In this document: in pieces, positions 23,457 through 37,800 of the stretch
Layout: each line of letters opens with the position of its first letter
How positions within the stretch are numbered: the first letter of the stretch is position 1
DNA from: Spisula solida
Taxonomy: Eukaryota; Mollusca; Bivalvia; Venerida; Mactridae
Direction: 5' to 3'
DNA: 64,000 nt
Assembly (NCBI GenBank): GCA_947247005.1
Contig: OX365948.1
Span: 3,472,001-3,536,000 of the forward strand
Notes under the pieces: model-generated
What the model saw: the letters and a program-made list of their open reading frames with translations, nothing else
Database searches by the model: none
Told to the model about the DNA's origin: nothing
Position numbers and translations under genes: made by a program

Positions 23457-25740
23457 CTGCAACAATAACAATATCAACATAACATTTATAATGTTTATCA
23501 ACTTATGTCTTCTTAGTCTTCGTTGATGTCATTGTCAGCATTACCATTCTAGTAATCATCTGGTTAACAGTCATATCCGGCGCAAATAGCCAGTAAAGTG
23601 ATACCCAAATTGAGGCTATGAAAAGCAGGAAGCTGTTTAATAGATGTAAATTTAATACAACTACATAAAAATACAAATTGGGATGCATACATGTAATAAC
23701 CAATGTATATTTATTAGATGAGACACATCTGTAGAAATTAGAATACGATATTCCCATGTTTCTAAATTAATGGATGGTCTTAGATAGGTGGTAGCTAATA
23801 CTTTATTTATACAACGTGGATAATATCAGTGTCTACTGAAGCCATTGGCACATGGTTTCAGATTATCTGAGTGTTTCCTGTATAAAGAGAAGGTAGTACA
23901 GCGGTCATGTTTAGCCGCAACGGATATGACGTCAGAGGAATTGGTATCCGTGTTTGCTTTGACAACTGTAGACAAAACTGGGTACAAGCTTTCGTAGCGT
24001 CATATCCGTTGCGGCTAAACATGGCGGCTGTGCTACCTTCTCTCGGTATTTGGTACTTAAAGTGTAACAATACGGACTTGGTAAATACTGAAACTAAGTG
24101 CCAATGACTGAAACCTACATCTCCACTCCCACACGTGAGATATTCCATTCATTGGTTCATACACACCATCTCGCCCATGTCCTGCAATGCAAACATATAC
24201 ATTGCATTGTTATGTCATAGATTTGGTACTTCTCAGTTTCCAGCGAGGGTATTTTTATTTTTATTGCCATATTTACAATAATTTATATATATACAAACTT
24301 TAAACTCTCAGACTCGCATGCCAATATTCTCAAACTATGTACCTACTTTGAAAATGTTTTTCACAAAAAAAAATTAACGGAAATAGTTTCAACACAACTT
24401 ATTCAGCTTTTTGACAGCTTGGACTTCGGCGGATCATTTACTTGTTTAGTTGGACATTGTGCCTTGTATGTTTTGTATGTTGTCTGTGCTCGGCTGGTTA
24501 AGATGGGTATTGCCTTCCCTGTCTGAATTAGTATTATCTTTTTGGAAGTAGTTTATCCTAAATACAGCGGGATTAGTTAATCATTAATGCAGTGGGGCTC
24601 ATTGAGTTTATCACATGTTTGACGTCGCGGTAGCGTAATAAAGCCATTATTTATTTTTGATAATACACTAGTGTAATAAAGCAATCACGCGACGTCATTC
24701 AAAGGATAGGCGACGTCGTCAAACTTGCGCGTTTATTATAGTGAAAAATAAGTAGCTTTTTTATGTTTCGGCCGGAAAAGGCTAACATGTGATAAAGAGA
24801 ACATTACATTTGTGACTTTCCACATTGAATTTATTAAACTCGTTGAAAAAATCGATAAAATGCTCGGCAGAGCCTCGCATTTTATTATTTTATTCAACTC
24901 GTTTAATAAATTCAATATGGAAAGACACTCATGTAATATCCTCTATTTATTAAATGCAAACATATCTAGTTTGTCATAAACACAGCATGCTGTGGAAGTT
25001 GTTTCTTCAAAATGTAGAGGCAGTTGCTTTTCTCAAATGCAGTGAAAGTTTTGGTTTATCCTAAATGCAACATGCAGCCGGATTGCTTTCTCCTAAATGC
25101 AGTGGAGGTGCTTTTCCTAAATGCAAACAGAAGTAGCGTCCCCAATTTCAGCGGAAGAAAATGAGGTCAGATATTTTTATTTATTTTCCATTGTTACATA
25201 AATTAAATAATTGAATATAAATACCTTCATAATGCATTTTCTCCATGTACTTCCGCATTCTTCGCACTTTTCGTCCAACAGTTTTCCAAATATTTTTTAC
25301 CAACTTTCTATATGCAATGGTCTGACAAATCGCTTTCTTGTGTTCGATGATACTTGTTTGTTCAACGACGATGTTTATGTCATTGTCGGAATGTACTCGG
25401 TCAGAGTCGGAATGTTCCCGGTCAGGGTCGGAATGTTCTCGGTCAGCGTCAGTGCCGGTTTGATCTTGATCAGTGCTGGGTGAAGCGTCTGTAACATCAG
25501 GCTTGTCGTCACCTTCCGTTGCTCGAATGTAAGCTACAAGCTCTGACTCAACATCTGTAAAACAGTCTTTGTATTGTTTTAAAAATATAAAAAATACCTT
25601 CACCCACGCACAACTGAAAATCTTACACACTTTCAGTATACTTTAAAGTATTCGTTTTTTTAGGTAACAGAACAAACAATATTTCACTATTACTATCCTA
25701 AATCGCCCATCTACATGCCCTAACACCTTGACCATGTTTA

Positions 25741-25811
<71 letters not shown>

Positions 25812-28800
25812 GTATCTAAACTCAAGGACTTTAAACGCCTCACCTGACTTGAAACCATCATACTTTTGCCTAGGGTGAGTGCGCTTGCAGGGTTCCCAGA
25901 AAATGACGAGCTAACATTTTATTACAAACTACATTGAATAAGATGTAGGAAAGATTAAATAACAAACACGTAAAATATGTTTTCAATAAAATTCGACTTT
26001 AAGTCAGGTGAGGCATTTTTAAAGTCCTTGGTACTGTTTTATCAAAGCACTTACGGAAAACTTAAACTTACGCCCAAATTTAAATTCCTTATAAATGCAA
26101 ACTACAAATTTGGGAGTGGTATGGTTTTGTAGTAGTTCATAAACTGAATCATTGTTAATATTGCTGATAAATTGATCACACATTGTAGTTAAAGAATTAT
26201 AAAGAATTTAAATGTGGACGTAAGTTTACTATTTCCGTAAGTGCTTTGATAAAACAGTACCCTTAGGTGCATATAACATTATTAAGTTTAACTCAAAATA
26301 TAGGTTACCAAACTTAGTGGGTTGCTAGGCGCCGCCGCCATTTCTGTATAGCTTTTGATTGTCTGCGCGCTACAGTATTTAATACAATATCTCGGAATTA
26401 AGGTTACCAACATTTTGCTACGGCAGTCGCCACGCTGATTCACAAATATGAGACTAATGGAATACCTATATTAAGACACTCGTCTTGAATGGAACCTTTC
26501 ACATACTTCTGAAGCACAGCAAGATAGAAATACCGATTTTCATCCAGATGATTTCGACGAGGCATGAAATACTTGAAAAAATAGAATACAATAAAATTAT
26601 ATTCTTATACAAGTTTATGCTGCCAACTTCTTAAAACAATCAATAGTTTGTTTTGTCTTCAGGTTTGGCTCCAATGTACTAGTTAACAACACTAATATTG
26701 CATCGATACCAACGGAATCAAAACATGTATAATTCAATTTAGAACCCTGAGCCATGACCTTTTCGACTAGTTCATTTTGTTGGGTAGACAATGGTTTATT
26801 ACGTTCGGAGGGCATAATTTAATGATATGATTCTTACAGATAATTATGTCTTTCTTATCGAATATCAGTTAAGTACAGTCGGCAACGTTCAGAATTGCTA
26901 ACCCAATAATCGCTGGTTCGAATCATCAAATCGCACATTTTTTTAATATCATTATTTTATGTTAATATTTAAAGAGATTATAAGTTAAAGCGATTTTTGT
27001 GTTTTTTAAATGATGCATAAAAAGGTGTCGATTCAATATATTTTTCATTTTTACTTATTTCGATCGTTTGTGTGTTCCGAGCTTACTGACAACCTATATT
27101 ACGTTGATTAGCCGTCAGAACGTTCTACAACATACATGTAACAAATATGGTTTGTCACATAAACTAGTATTACACACATTTTGCAAGTTATAAGCATTTA
27201 AAAACTATAAAATAAAAAAATGTAAAAAATATTTTGGTGGGATTCGAACCCTGGTCTGACAAAAGTTAATTTAGAATGTATCGAGCGCTTTATCCTCACG
27301 ACCAATCCGATTCACGAAATAACTGACCCAAATTGTAATACTTACCTTCTGGCTAAACCTACACCAACCTATATCGATGAATGGTTTAAAGGGACTGCCT
27401 CACATATTGGTGTATTGCAAAAATGAAATAAAATTATCAAATATTCGCGTAAGTTTGGTATAGTTTCCTGTAAATCCCATAAATAATCACACTGACAACT
27501 AAAATAACGTTTGAACGTGTATGCATCTATATAAACAAAGAGCTATATGAATATGGTACACTAATAATAATGTAGTTTTTCGTCATATTCTCAACTCTCA
27601 AGTCGCATACAAGTACAAGAAAAATATAAATGACAACGTAATAATTATTACTAATATAATTAAACTACTCATACTAACATTATCGCTAAACACGAACCAC
27701 TCCTGGTTATAAGGCGCATTCAGGACAACGCCAGCCTCTGAGAGTGTCCATGGATCCATGATGGTGAAACAATGAGCCGCATCATTTGTTGGCCGAGCTG
27801 TAATCAAGACAACAATCATCAATACGATATATAATATAATTAGCACATTTTGTAAGCTTATCGTGTATTGTTAATGTACGAGACGTAACCTCAGAAAACG
27901 GCGTGCATTTCTTGGGCAACAACCTCCACCATTATGTCTGTTAGGTAGAATTTAAATCAATCTATCATGAAATCGTGGTTACCCTATGCCTGGTAACACA
28001 ATGACAGGTTACACTATGACTGGTTAACATATCTGGTTACACAATGACTGATTACCCAATGTCCAATTGCACTTTGACTGGTTATTCTATGCCTGGTAAC
28101 CCTATGACTGGTAACACTATGACCGGTTACACTATGACTGGTAACACTATGACTGGTAACACTATGACTGGTAACACTATGCCTGGTAACAGTATGGCTG
28201 GTAACACTATGCCTGGTAACACTATGCCTGGTAACACTTTGACTGGTAACACTATGACCGGTAACACTATGGCTGGTAACACTATGACTGGTAACACTAT
28301 GACTGGTAACACTATGCCTGGTAACACTATGCCTGGTTACACTATGACTGGTTATCCTATGCCTGGTAACACTATGACTGGTAAGACTATGGCTGGTAAC
28401 ACTATGCCTGGTAACAGTATGGCTGGTAACACTATGACTTGTTACACTATGGCTGGTTTCACTATGACTGGTTACATTATGACTGGTTTCACTATGGCTG
28501 GTAACACTATGACTGGTAACACTATGACTGGTAACACTATGACTGGTAAAAAATGACTGGTAACACTATGACCGGTAACACTATGGCTGGTAACACTATG
28601 ACTGGTAACACTATGACTGGTAACACTATGCCTGGTAACACTATGCCTGGTTACACTATGACTGGTTATCCTATGCCTGGTAACACTATGACTGGTAACA
28701 CTATGGCTGGTAACACTATGCCTGGTAACAGTATGGCTGGTAACACTATGACTTGTTACACTATGGCTGGTTTCACTATGACTGGTTACATTATGACTGG

Positions 28801-31800
28801 TTTCACTATGGCTGGTAACACTATGACTGGTAACACTATGACTGGTAACACTATGACTGGTAACACTATGCCTGGTAAAAGTATGGCTGGTAACACTATG
28901 ACTTGTTACACTATGGCTGGTTTTACTATGACTGGTTACATTATGGCTGGTTTCACTATGACTGGTTACACTATGACTGGTAACACTATGACTGGTAACA
29001 CTATGACTGGTAACACTATGACTGGTAACACTATGACTGGTTATACTATGACTGGTAACACTATGGCTGGTTTCACTATGACTGGTTGCACTATGACTGG
29101 TAACACTATGACTGGTAACACTATGGCTGGTTTCGCTATGACTGGTTACACTATGACTGGTAACACTATGACTGGTAACACTATGACTGGTAACACTATG
29201 ACTGGTAACACTATAACTGGTTACATTATGGTTGGTTTCACTATGGCTGGTAACACTATGACTGGTAACACGTTGACTGGTAACACTATGACTGGTAACA
29301 CTATGACTGGTAACACTATGACTGGTAAAACTATGACTGGTAACACTATGACTGGTAACACTATGACTGTTAACACTATGGCTGGTACCACTATGACTGG
29401 TTGTACAATGACTGGTAACACTATGGCTTGTAACACTATGACTGGTAACACTATGACTGGTAACACTATGGCTGGTTTCGCTATGACTGGTTACACTATG
29501 ACTGGTAACACTATGACTGGTAACACTATGACTAGTAACACTATGACTGGTAACACTATAGCTTGTAACACTATGACCGGTAACACTATGACTGGTAACA
29601 CTATGACTGGTAACACTATGACTGGTTACATTATGGCTGGTTTCACTATGACTGGTTTCACTATGACTGGTAACACTATGACTGGTAACACTATGACTGG
29701 TAACACTATGACTGGTAACACTATGACTGGTAACACTATGACTGGTAACACTATGACTGGTTACATTATGGCTGGTTTCACTATGGCTGGTAACACTATG
29801 ACTGGTAACACTATGGCTGGTAACACTATGACTGGTAACACTATGGCTGGTTTCACTATGACTGGTTACACTATGACTGGTAACACTATGACTGGTTACA
29901 TTATGGCTGGTTTCACTATGACTGGTAACACTATGACTGGTAACACTATGACTGGTTACATTATGACTGGTAACACTATAGCTTGTAACACTATGACTGG
30001 TAACACTATGACTGGTTACATTATGACTGGTAACACTATGGCTTGTAACACTATGACTGGTAACACTATGACTGGTAACACTATGATTGGTAACACTATG
30101 ACTGGTAACACTATGACTGGTTAAACTATGACGGGTAACACTATGACTGGTAACACTATGACTGGTTACATTATGGCTGGTTTCACTATGACTGGTAACA
30201 CTATGACTGGTAACACTATGACTGGTAACACTATGACTGGTAACACTATGACTGGTTACATTATGGCTGGTAACACTATGACTGGTAACACTATGACTGG
30301 TTACATTATGGCTGGAAACACTATGACTGGTAACACTATGACTGGTAACACTATGACTGGTAACACTATGACTGGTTACATTATGGCTGGTAAAACTATG
30401 ACTGGTAACACTATGACTGGTTAAACTATGACTGGTAACACTATGACTGGTTATACTATGACGGTAACACTATGACTGGTAACACTATGACGGGTTACAT
30501 TATGGCTGGTTTCACTATGACTGGTAACACTATGACTGGTAACACTATGACTGTTAACACTATGACTGTTAACACTATGACTGGTAACACTATGGCTGGT
30601 AACACTATGACTGGTAACACTATGACTGGTAAAACTATGACTGGTAACACTATGACTGTTAACACTATGGCTGGTACCACTATGACTGGTTGTACAATGA
30701 CTGGTAACACTATGGCTTGTAACACTATGACTGGTAACACTATGACTGGTAACACTATGGCTGGTACCACTATGACTGGTTGTACAATGACTGGTAACAC
30801 TATGGCTTGTAACACTATGACTGGTAACACTATGACTGGTAACACTATGACTGATAACACTATGACTGGTTATACTATGACTGGTTACACTATGACGGGT
30901 AACACTATGACTGGTAACACTATGACTGGTTACAATATGGCTTGCAACAATATGACTGGTTTTCATACGACTTGGTACCCTATGCCAGGTTACACTATGA
31001 CTGGACACAATAATTATATTTGGTTACAATATGACTGGTTACCATATTACTTACTACCATTTCACAGGTAAACGAACGATTTATTACATCACAGAAATAG
31101 AACATTGTCTGTCTATGGGTTCAAGTGTATTTTCATGTTTTTAGCCGGCTATTACCACCAAAGAGTCTCTGAGTGGTGTGAGTGAAACTGTACTATAATC
31201 TGCACTGTATTTATTTCCACACAAGTCCGGTACGTGACTTGTTGTTTCTTAATTACGAAGTATACTTACGAAGAGTACTTGTATAATTGAGCTTGACTGT
31301 ATGTTTGTCCACATGCTGTAGGTTCCAAGCCATACCAAAAAAGTCTAAATCAAATACCAGATAACCGTTGCCTGCAATATAGACGAGAGATATTCAGGAT
31401 GCGATCTTTAATAATTAAACACAACCTTCAAACTTGCAACGAAAATTACCCATCAAGTATTTACACGAAAAAAACATATTGTATAGGACAAAAGGTATTA
31501 TTATTTGTCCAACTTCGTTAAACTCCTTAGGCTCAAAACTATGTCCAAAATGGGGAAGGTAGGTCTGTTTAACTACAGAAAGAGCAGCTACCCTTTGAAA
31601 TGTACATAAAGATAACGAACATACTAGTAAGGAAACATGGTCATTGCCATAAAACATTTAAGTTCGTACCAAACCTTTAGGACAGGTCGGTATATAGGAA
31701 TCATACACCTTACCGTATAGCCGCGTGTTTGTATCGCTTGTTACGTCATCAAGCAGGTTTCCCCAAGCATTGGACAAATCGTCAATAGCTAGAATCAAAA

Positions 31801-34800
31801 TGTTTAAATCATTATTTTGACATCATCATTGTCGAATCTGAAGGAACATCTAATACTTATTTACGTAGTTCCAAATAACTCACCCTCCAGTACTACTCCT
31901 CAAATTCTAAAAAGCTTACCAACAAGTATTCTATAACACTGTTCCGAATACATAAATATAATAAAAACACCCATCGAGAAGCACAGAAAGTACAAATCAA
32001 GAACATAGCACAAGAGAGCAAAATATTTAAGGGCACGACAAGACATTGGAACTTACGAGCATCAGCATCCGCTGAGGTTATGCATATACATAGAATCTGC
32101 ATATTGTCCGGTTATCGCATGATGAAATAGGGAGCATAATGGTGAAATGTAAATTGACCCAATACCATACATGTCGGCCTTTGCAAAATGAAAGGATCAT
32201 TTCCGCTACTCAACAAACATTTTACAGTCTTGATAAACTTATTATGAAAGTGGTTATTACCCAAAATATTTCGAAATTTGTACCATAGAATTTAGGTTGA
32301 GACAGACCCTGTCTCAGAAGAGTCTTAAATTAAAACCATATTTAGAAATGAAATCAGTGTTTCGCCTAAAACATTTTGCGAACGTTTTACTAAGTTTATG
32401 GAAGCCATAGCCTTGTTGCAGTAATTTATTAGTAAAACAAAACATTTGATAACCCAGTGTTACTATTTAATTTGTTACAAATAACAAACCACCCAGCAGA
32501 TTAAACCTGAGATGTTTTATACAAACCAGTAGAGGGAATCAAAACTTAAATTATTTGTCAATGTGCGTTTTCAGTTTTCAATAAATTTCAGTCGGTGTAA
32601 AATAGATTATGGATAGAATTTCGCGTTAAAGAAAGATTGGAGAACATTTTAAAATTACAGAAATATTTTAACTCAAGTCTTCGAAATCAATGAAAACATG
32701 TTACAGACGACTGAAAATAGATTCATTACAGAGACGGAAACCGTTGGAGGTGTGAGACATGAAATGATTTCGGGAAGGTATGACCTTTTAAGTTCCCTAC
32801 CGGTTTTCAATCGGAGGGGACTATTGGTTTGCCCTCCGTTCGTCCGTACGTCAATAATCTGGTTCCTGACATAACTTAAACAGTTTCCTAGCTAGGTTAA
32901 TGAAATTTGGTATGTAGATAGGGGATAATAAGGGGATTATGCAGGTCTAGATATTGTTTTATTCTGACAAGATTTTGGTTGCCATGGCAACAGAAACATT
33001 ATAAATAATCTATAATGGTCATGGCTTAAAACCGGTAGGGGAATTCTGTATTGGTTGCAATTCTTAGTGACTTATTAAACATGGATTCGGAATATCAGAC
33101 AGAATCCACATAGAATAAGACTGTAAAATCCGATTCTAAAAAGAAAAGGGAGAAGCGTAGAAACTAAGTACAAGTCCCGAAGATTAAATCATTTACTTTC
33201 AATCTGTATGTCTAACGTATGATGATTTTTGAAAATGATATAAAAGTTACTTGCAAGCGTACTTGAGTCAACAACAATGTGAACGATTATTCTATCAATT
33301 ATACTGTACTGTTTACGTATTATAAGCCTAATTTTGTTTGCTATACTATGCTATTTTGCTGCATGTAAAATCACTTTGCAATACGGTTCTATATATTTGT
33401 CTATATAATATTGTTAATATGTATACACTTTGTGTATGGGCTGTGGAGGCCTTTTGTACATTAAATATTTGAATTTGAAAAAAAAAATTCATCCAATTTG
33501 GTGTTTGTTCCATTATGGCATTTATAAATTAACTCCAGAGACCATGATATACAAACATAAAATTCATTTATATACATTAAACTTTACAGTGAAACACTGT
33601 AAGCCACATTTAACTAAAACTCGTTAGACTTGAACCATGCTTGGAGTCTCAATGTGATCAAACAATACATTTATAAGAACGAACCTATGCTCTGTAGAAA
33701 TATAATTCAGAGAGTACGTACTCGTACTAAAACAAAACTGACTGAAATGAAAGGTAATATAAAATATTAATTCCAGTGAAAAAAGAGTTCAACAACTGTG
33801 TGATCAAACCATGTCAGTTACACCAGGAAGCAATCTCCACATGGTCATGTCAAACACAAATTTTGAAGCACTGACAAAGTCAACTGATGTTATGCAAACA
33901 CAGATAAATTAGTTTGCGGTTTTATTTCAGAAACGTTTACACTCTCTGTCTGGCAACATCAACTCTTGCTATATTCCTACATTCGAAAGAAGCCTAACAA
34001 AGGAAGGTTTTAGTGAAACACAAGAGATAACAGCACAATTTTTCACGAAGGAGATCACCAGATGCTGTAGTTTCCATGTATTTATTCCCCAACCAACTGC
34101 CACCAGTCAGGGAAACGTAGCCTAAATGGAATGTAAATATTAACAAACATACAACATTGGTGAATCTAATACCAAACTGTCTCACGGGACACCTCTGTAA
34201 AATGGTAATACTATGACAACATTGTTCGTTGTAAAAATGTTGTGTCGTAATACTACCTGCTGTCTTGTATGCTTTTGTAAATTGTTCACATTTGTACAAC
34301 AGTGTAAATAAGTTAATATATTTAATGTATGCTGTAACATTATAAAGATCTTACTTATGTAACAAAAGTCGGGGCACTCTTAGAACGCCTTGTATAAAGC
34401 ACCTTTATCGTTGATTTGTTCACTATGTTTATGCTGTTGTACAAATCTTTTAGTGCATTGTATCGTATTATATATTGTTCTACTGCATTCAGAATATACA
34501 AGATATGAACTTACTTCTCCATTTCTGAGGACGACCAATAATCTGTGCATTCTCCTCGTAAGGTTCATCGTCACCTGTGTGGATAGGATACATTATGGCA
34601 GGTATACATGGACATTATATGTTAAGTTGCACGTTGTCATAAGCTCTTCTCCCTCACAATACTCTTTGAATTTGTAGTTATGGACAAACAAATAAAATAC
34701 AGAATGTTAAATAATTCAGAAAACAAAGTTACAATATTGTTTTATCATTCCAAAGTTTATCGATTTATTTGCATGACCTTTACCACCTCCATGAGCAGGT

Positions 34801-37800
34801 GATATAATTCTAGGGAGCGATGTTCTAGAGATCGGGCACACGCTTCGGGATCGAGAGGTCGCGAGTTCGACCACCGTCTGCCCCACTGGTCAATTTGTAC
34901 CTGAGAGAGTCAAAAGCCAACACCGATATGCTGCTCACTTTTTTGGGGGATACATGTACTTTCGGTTGAAGGACGCATGTCTGAAATATACTTGGTACAA
35001 ATACATGCATACATTTATTTCACACATGTGTTTTAACGTGTTTAAGACGTTTGCATTTCTTCAATATTCTAAACAGATATGAAATTTAACAATAAAGTAC
35101 CTCGATTCGCGTTGATTCTCACTGCATAAGCAACAGCGAAATAACCGTTGCTTTCTGGTAACGGCTGTGGTAAGGGACCACGAACAACATTGGCTTTCAA
35201 AATAGCAAGCTGAAAAAAAATAGTTATAATTACAGGAGTATCATCTTTTATTTGCAACTTACTGAAGAGCATACAGTAAGATAATGAGCTGGACTGGTAT
35301 CTATAAAGCACGTAAAGGGAAAACTTAAATATTTTGACTAAAGTTCAAAATTTGAGATGCACATATTTCCATATAAACTAAGAACAACCCATGCATGTTA
35401 AAACAAACCATTCTTTCTTTTTACTTAGTCTAGCTCATTATATAATGCTTCTAAACTATGTACAATTTGATAATCTTGATGTTTCTGTTTAGCTGATACA
35501 CTTAAGGAATTTGTTAGATTTTAAAACAAATCTAAGACTTCTTCTAAGATGCTTTATGAATACCACCCCAGGAGTATAGATACAAATATGAATCATATTT
35601 GTTTTGATACCATCACTATTATACACTTAACAAATTAAAATAAGTGTGCACGTGTTTTTACCGTATAATTGTTTTATTTATGAATATTTCTGCATAAAAT
35701 TGTGTGTACATGCTTTTGAATAACACACGATTAGGTTAATATTTTTTTTTTCAAATTTAAATACAGCGGATCACTGAAACATCAAAACACGTAAAAATGC
35801 ACGAGACATTTACGCGTACGTGCAAATTATTTTTTATTTTATGGTCAATTACAATTTTAGATATATTCAAAAAATAGAACATTATGCGATTTTTAACTAA
35901 ATGGTGATTTTTAACTTTTAAAAAAGTGTATGGTCAAAGGGAGGTAACGCTTCAAAATTGCATTTTAACACAAAAAGTGAGTAGTTATAAACCTAAATTG
36001 AGCTTTATTCTTATCATTGTTTTCGTTATTTCTGTCTCGGTGATAAGTACATACACTTGAACACGAGCTTGATCAACAAAGAGGATACATAGCTTCATTA
36101 ACAATCTGATAAACACCCGATGAACACACTGCAAGAACGTGTGATATTAGCTTTTGCTGATGTCATCATTTGTTTATTCTGTTTGTGAAAATTGTTATCA
36201 GATTGTATTAAAATCAATTGAATTAAAATTTCAAAAACATCAAACGCATTTTGACTAAGTTATGGTTAGATATATTCATGAACACTTATAAGATTTGTTA
36301 AATGTATGCTCGTACATTACAATACGCGTATACATGAGATGCTGAATGGAACTCTCAATATAGTGCTTGAGTTGTAATTCTCGAATTCTAACCAGGACAC
36401 ATTTGGCATATGTTAGGGATGTGGAAACTGTAGTGTAGTCTATGCTGACTTATCTGTTTATTATTATCATTTTGATTCAACGATTGACCATTTAAATGCT
36501 TCACAGTGAATCACATGAAACTGCTGCTGCCTAATTGTATTTTCAGATTTTGAGATTTTCATTAGATGCGGAGAAAAGCCCTAAACATTCTTAACACTTG
36601 AACTTACGACAAAAACGCTTAAGATGTGGCAAAATCGTTTAAACAACGGTGGCGTAATTCGAATGTCGTAATTTAAGTCTTACGACACAATTTGCAACAA
36701 ACTATTACAATATTGTCGTTCGACACGTTGATACAACGCCCATTCACTACATGTATGTCATTTATGTTGGTTTTAAAACATCTTTCTATGCTGTAATAGG
36801 ATGACCATTATCCTATGATCACATGTACAAAACTGTAGGATACAGCCAATTTTTACCCTTGTCCGAATTCTTAGCGATGATAAGACTCCTTCAAAATGTT
36901 CAACAAAAGTCTATAAACATAGATGTCATACAAGCAAATGGGCCACAATCCAGATCTTCACTTTTACACGTAAATATATATTTACTGACACTATCATGAA
37001 TGATTGTCTAACTCTCGTCAATTCAGGCATTCTCGTCGATTCGAGGATAATGTATTGACGCTCGTAGCGAATCAGCATGTATCCGAAATCAACGTCAGTT
37101 GATTGGAGAAGTACAGGGATATGTCAAAAACATATAAAGCAATGCACATATCACCGTGTCAATATATTTATCACAAAACAAAATTAGACTTTACTTACCC
37201 TTCCATCAGATAAGGCATCTTTCAGTGTTGCTGTGTCCTCATTAATGTAAATCTTATGTTTTGCAAGATCCTCTCGTGGGTCGCTATCACCTAGTCTTAT
37301 GTCGAGATCTAAAATATAATATTTCATGAATTCAGTTTATGTTTATTTATCAGTTGGTGACATGTGATTAGAACCAACAAGGTTTTATTTTCCAAGCACA
37401 CATCATTCTCAAAAGCCCAACTATAGTATTTTTATGTAATGCATTTACAGTATGCATGTATAATTATACTTACGGAATAAACAAGGTAACTGTTTTTTGT
37501 AAAACGATATTTATTTTAAAGTGACTACAACCATGACTCGAAGACTCCGTTTTAACGCCTAAGAAGAATTGCCTAAACTACACAGAAATCATCATCATTT
37601 GGTGAATAATCAAAGAAAGTTATGAAACTGAATCTCAAGATGTTTTTCTAAACCTATTAGTATATTTTGATACAAAATGTATACAAATTTCACCACTTTT
37701 CAAAACTATTTTGAACAGTATGACTACATTGCCGACTATGAAACATATTGCAATGGTTACAGGGCTATGTTTGAAATGGTGCATAATTTTAACTTAATTT

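Noticed and set aside
28044..30424. MTGNT pentapeptide frames up to 523 codons
   Set aside because: Product of the 15-bp array inside an intron of a gene on the other strand; the minus strand is open as well.
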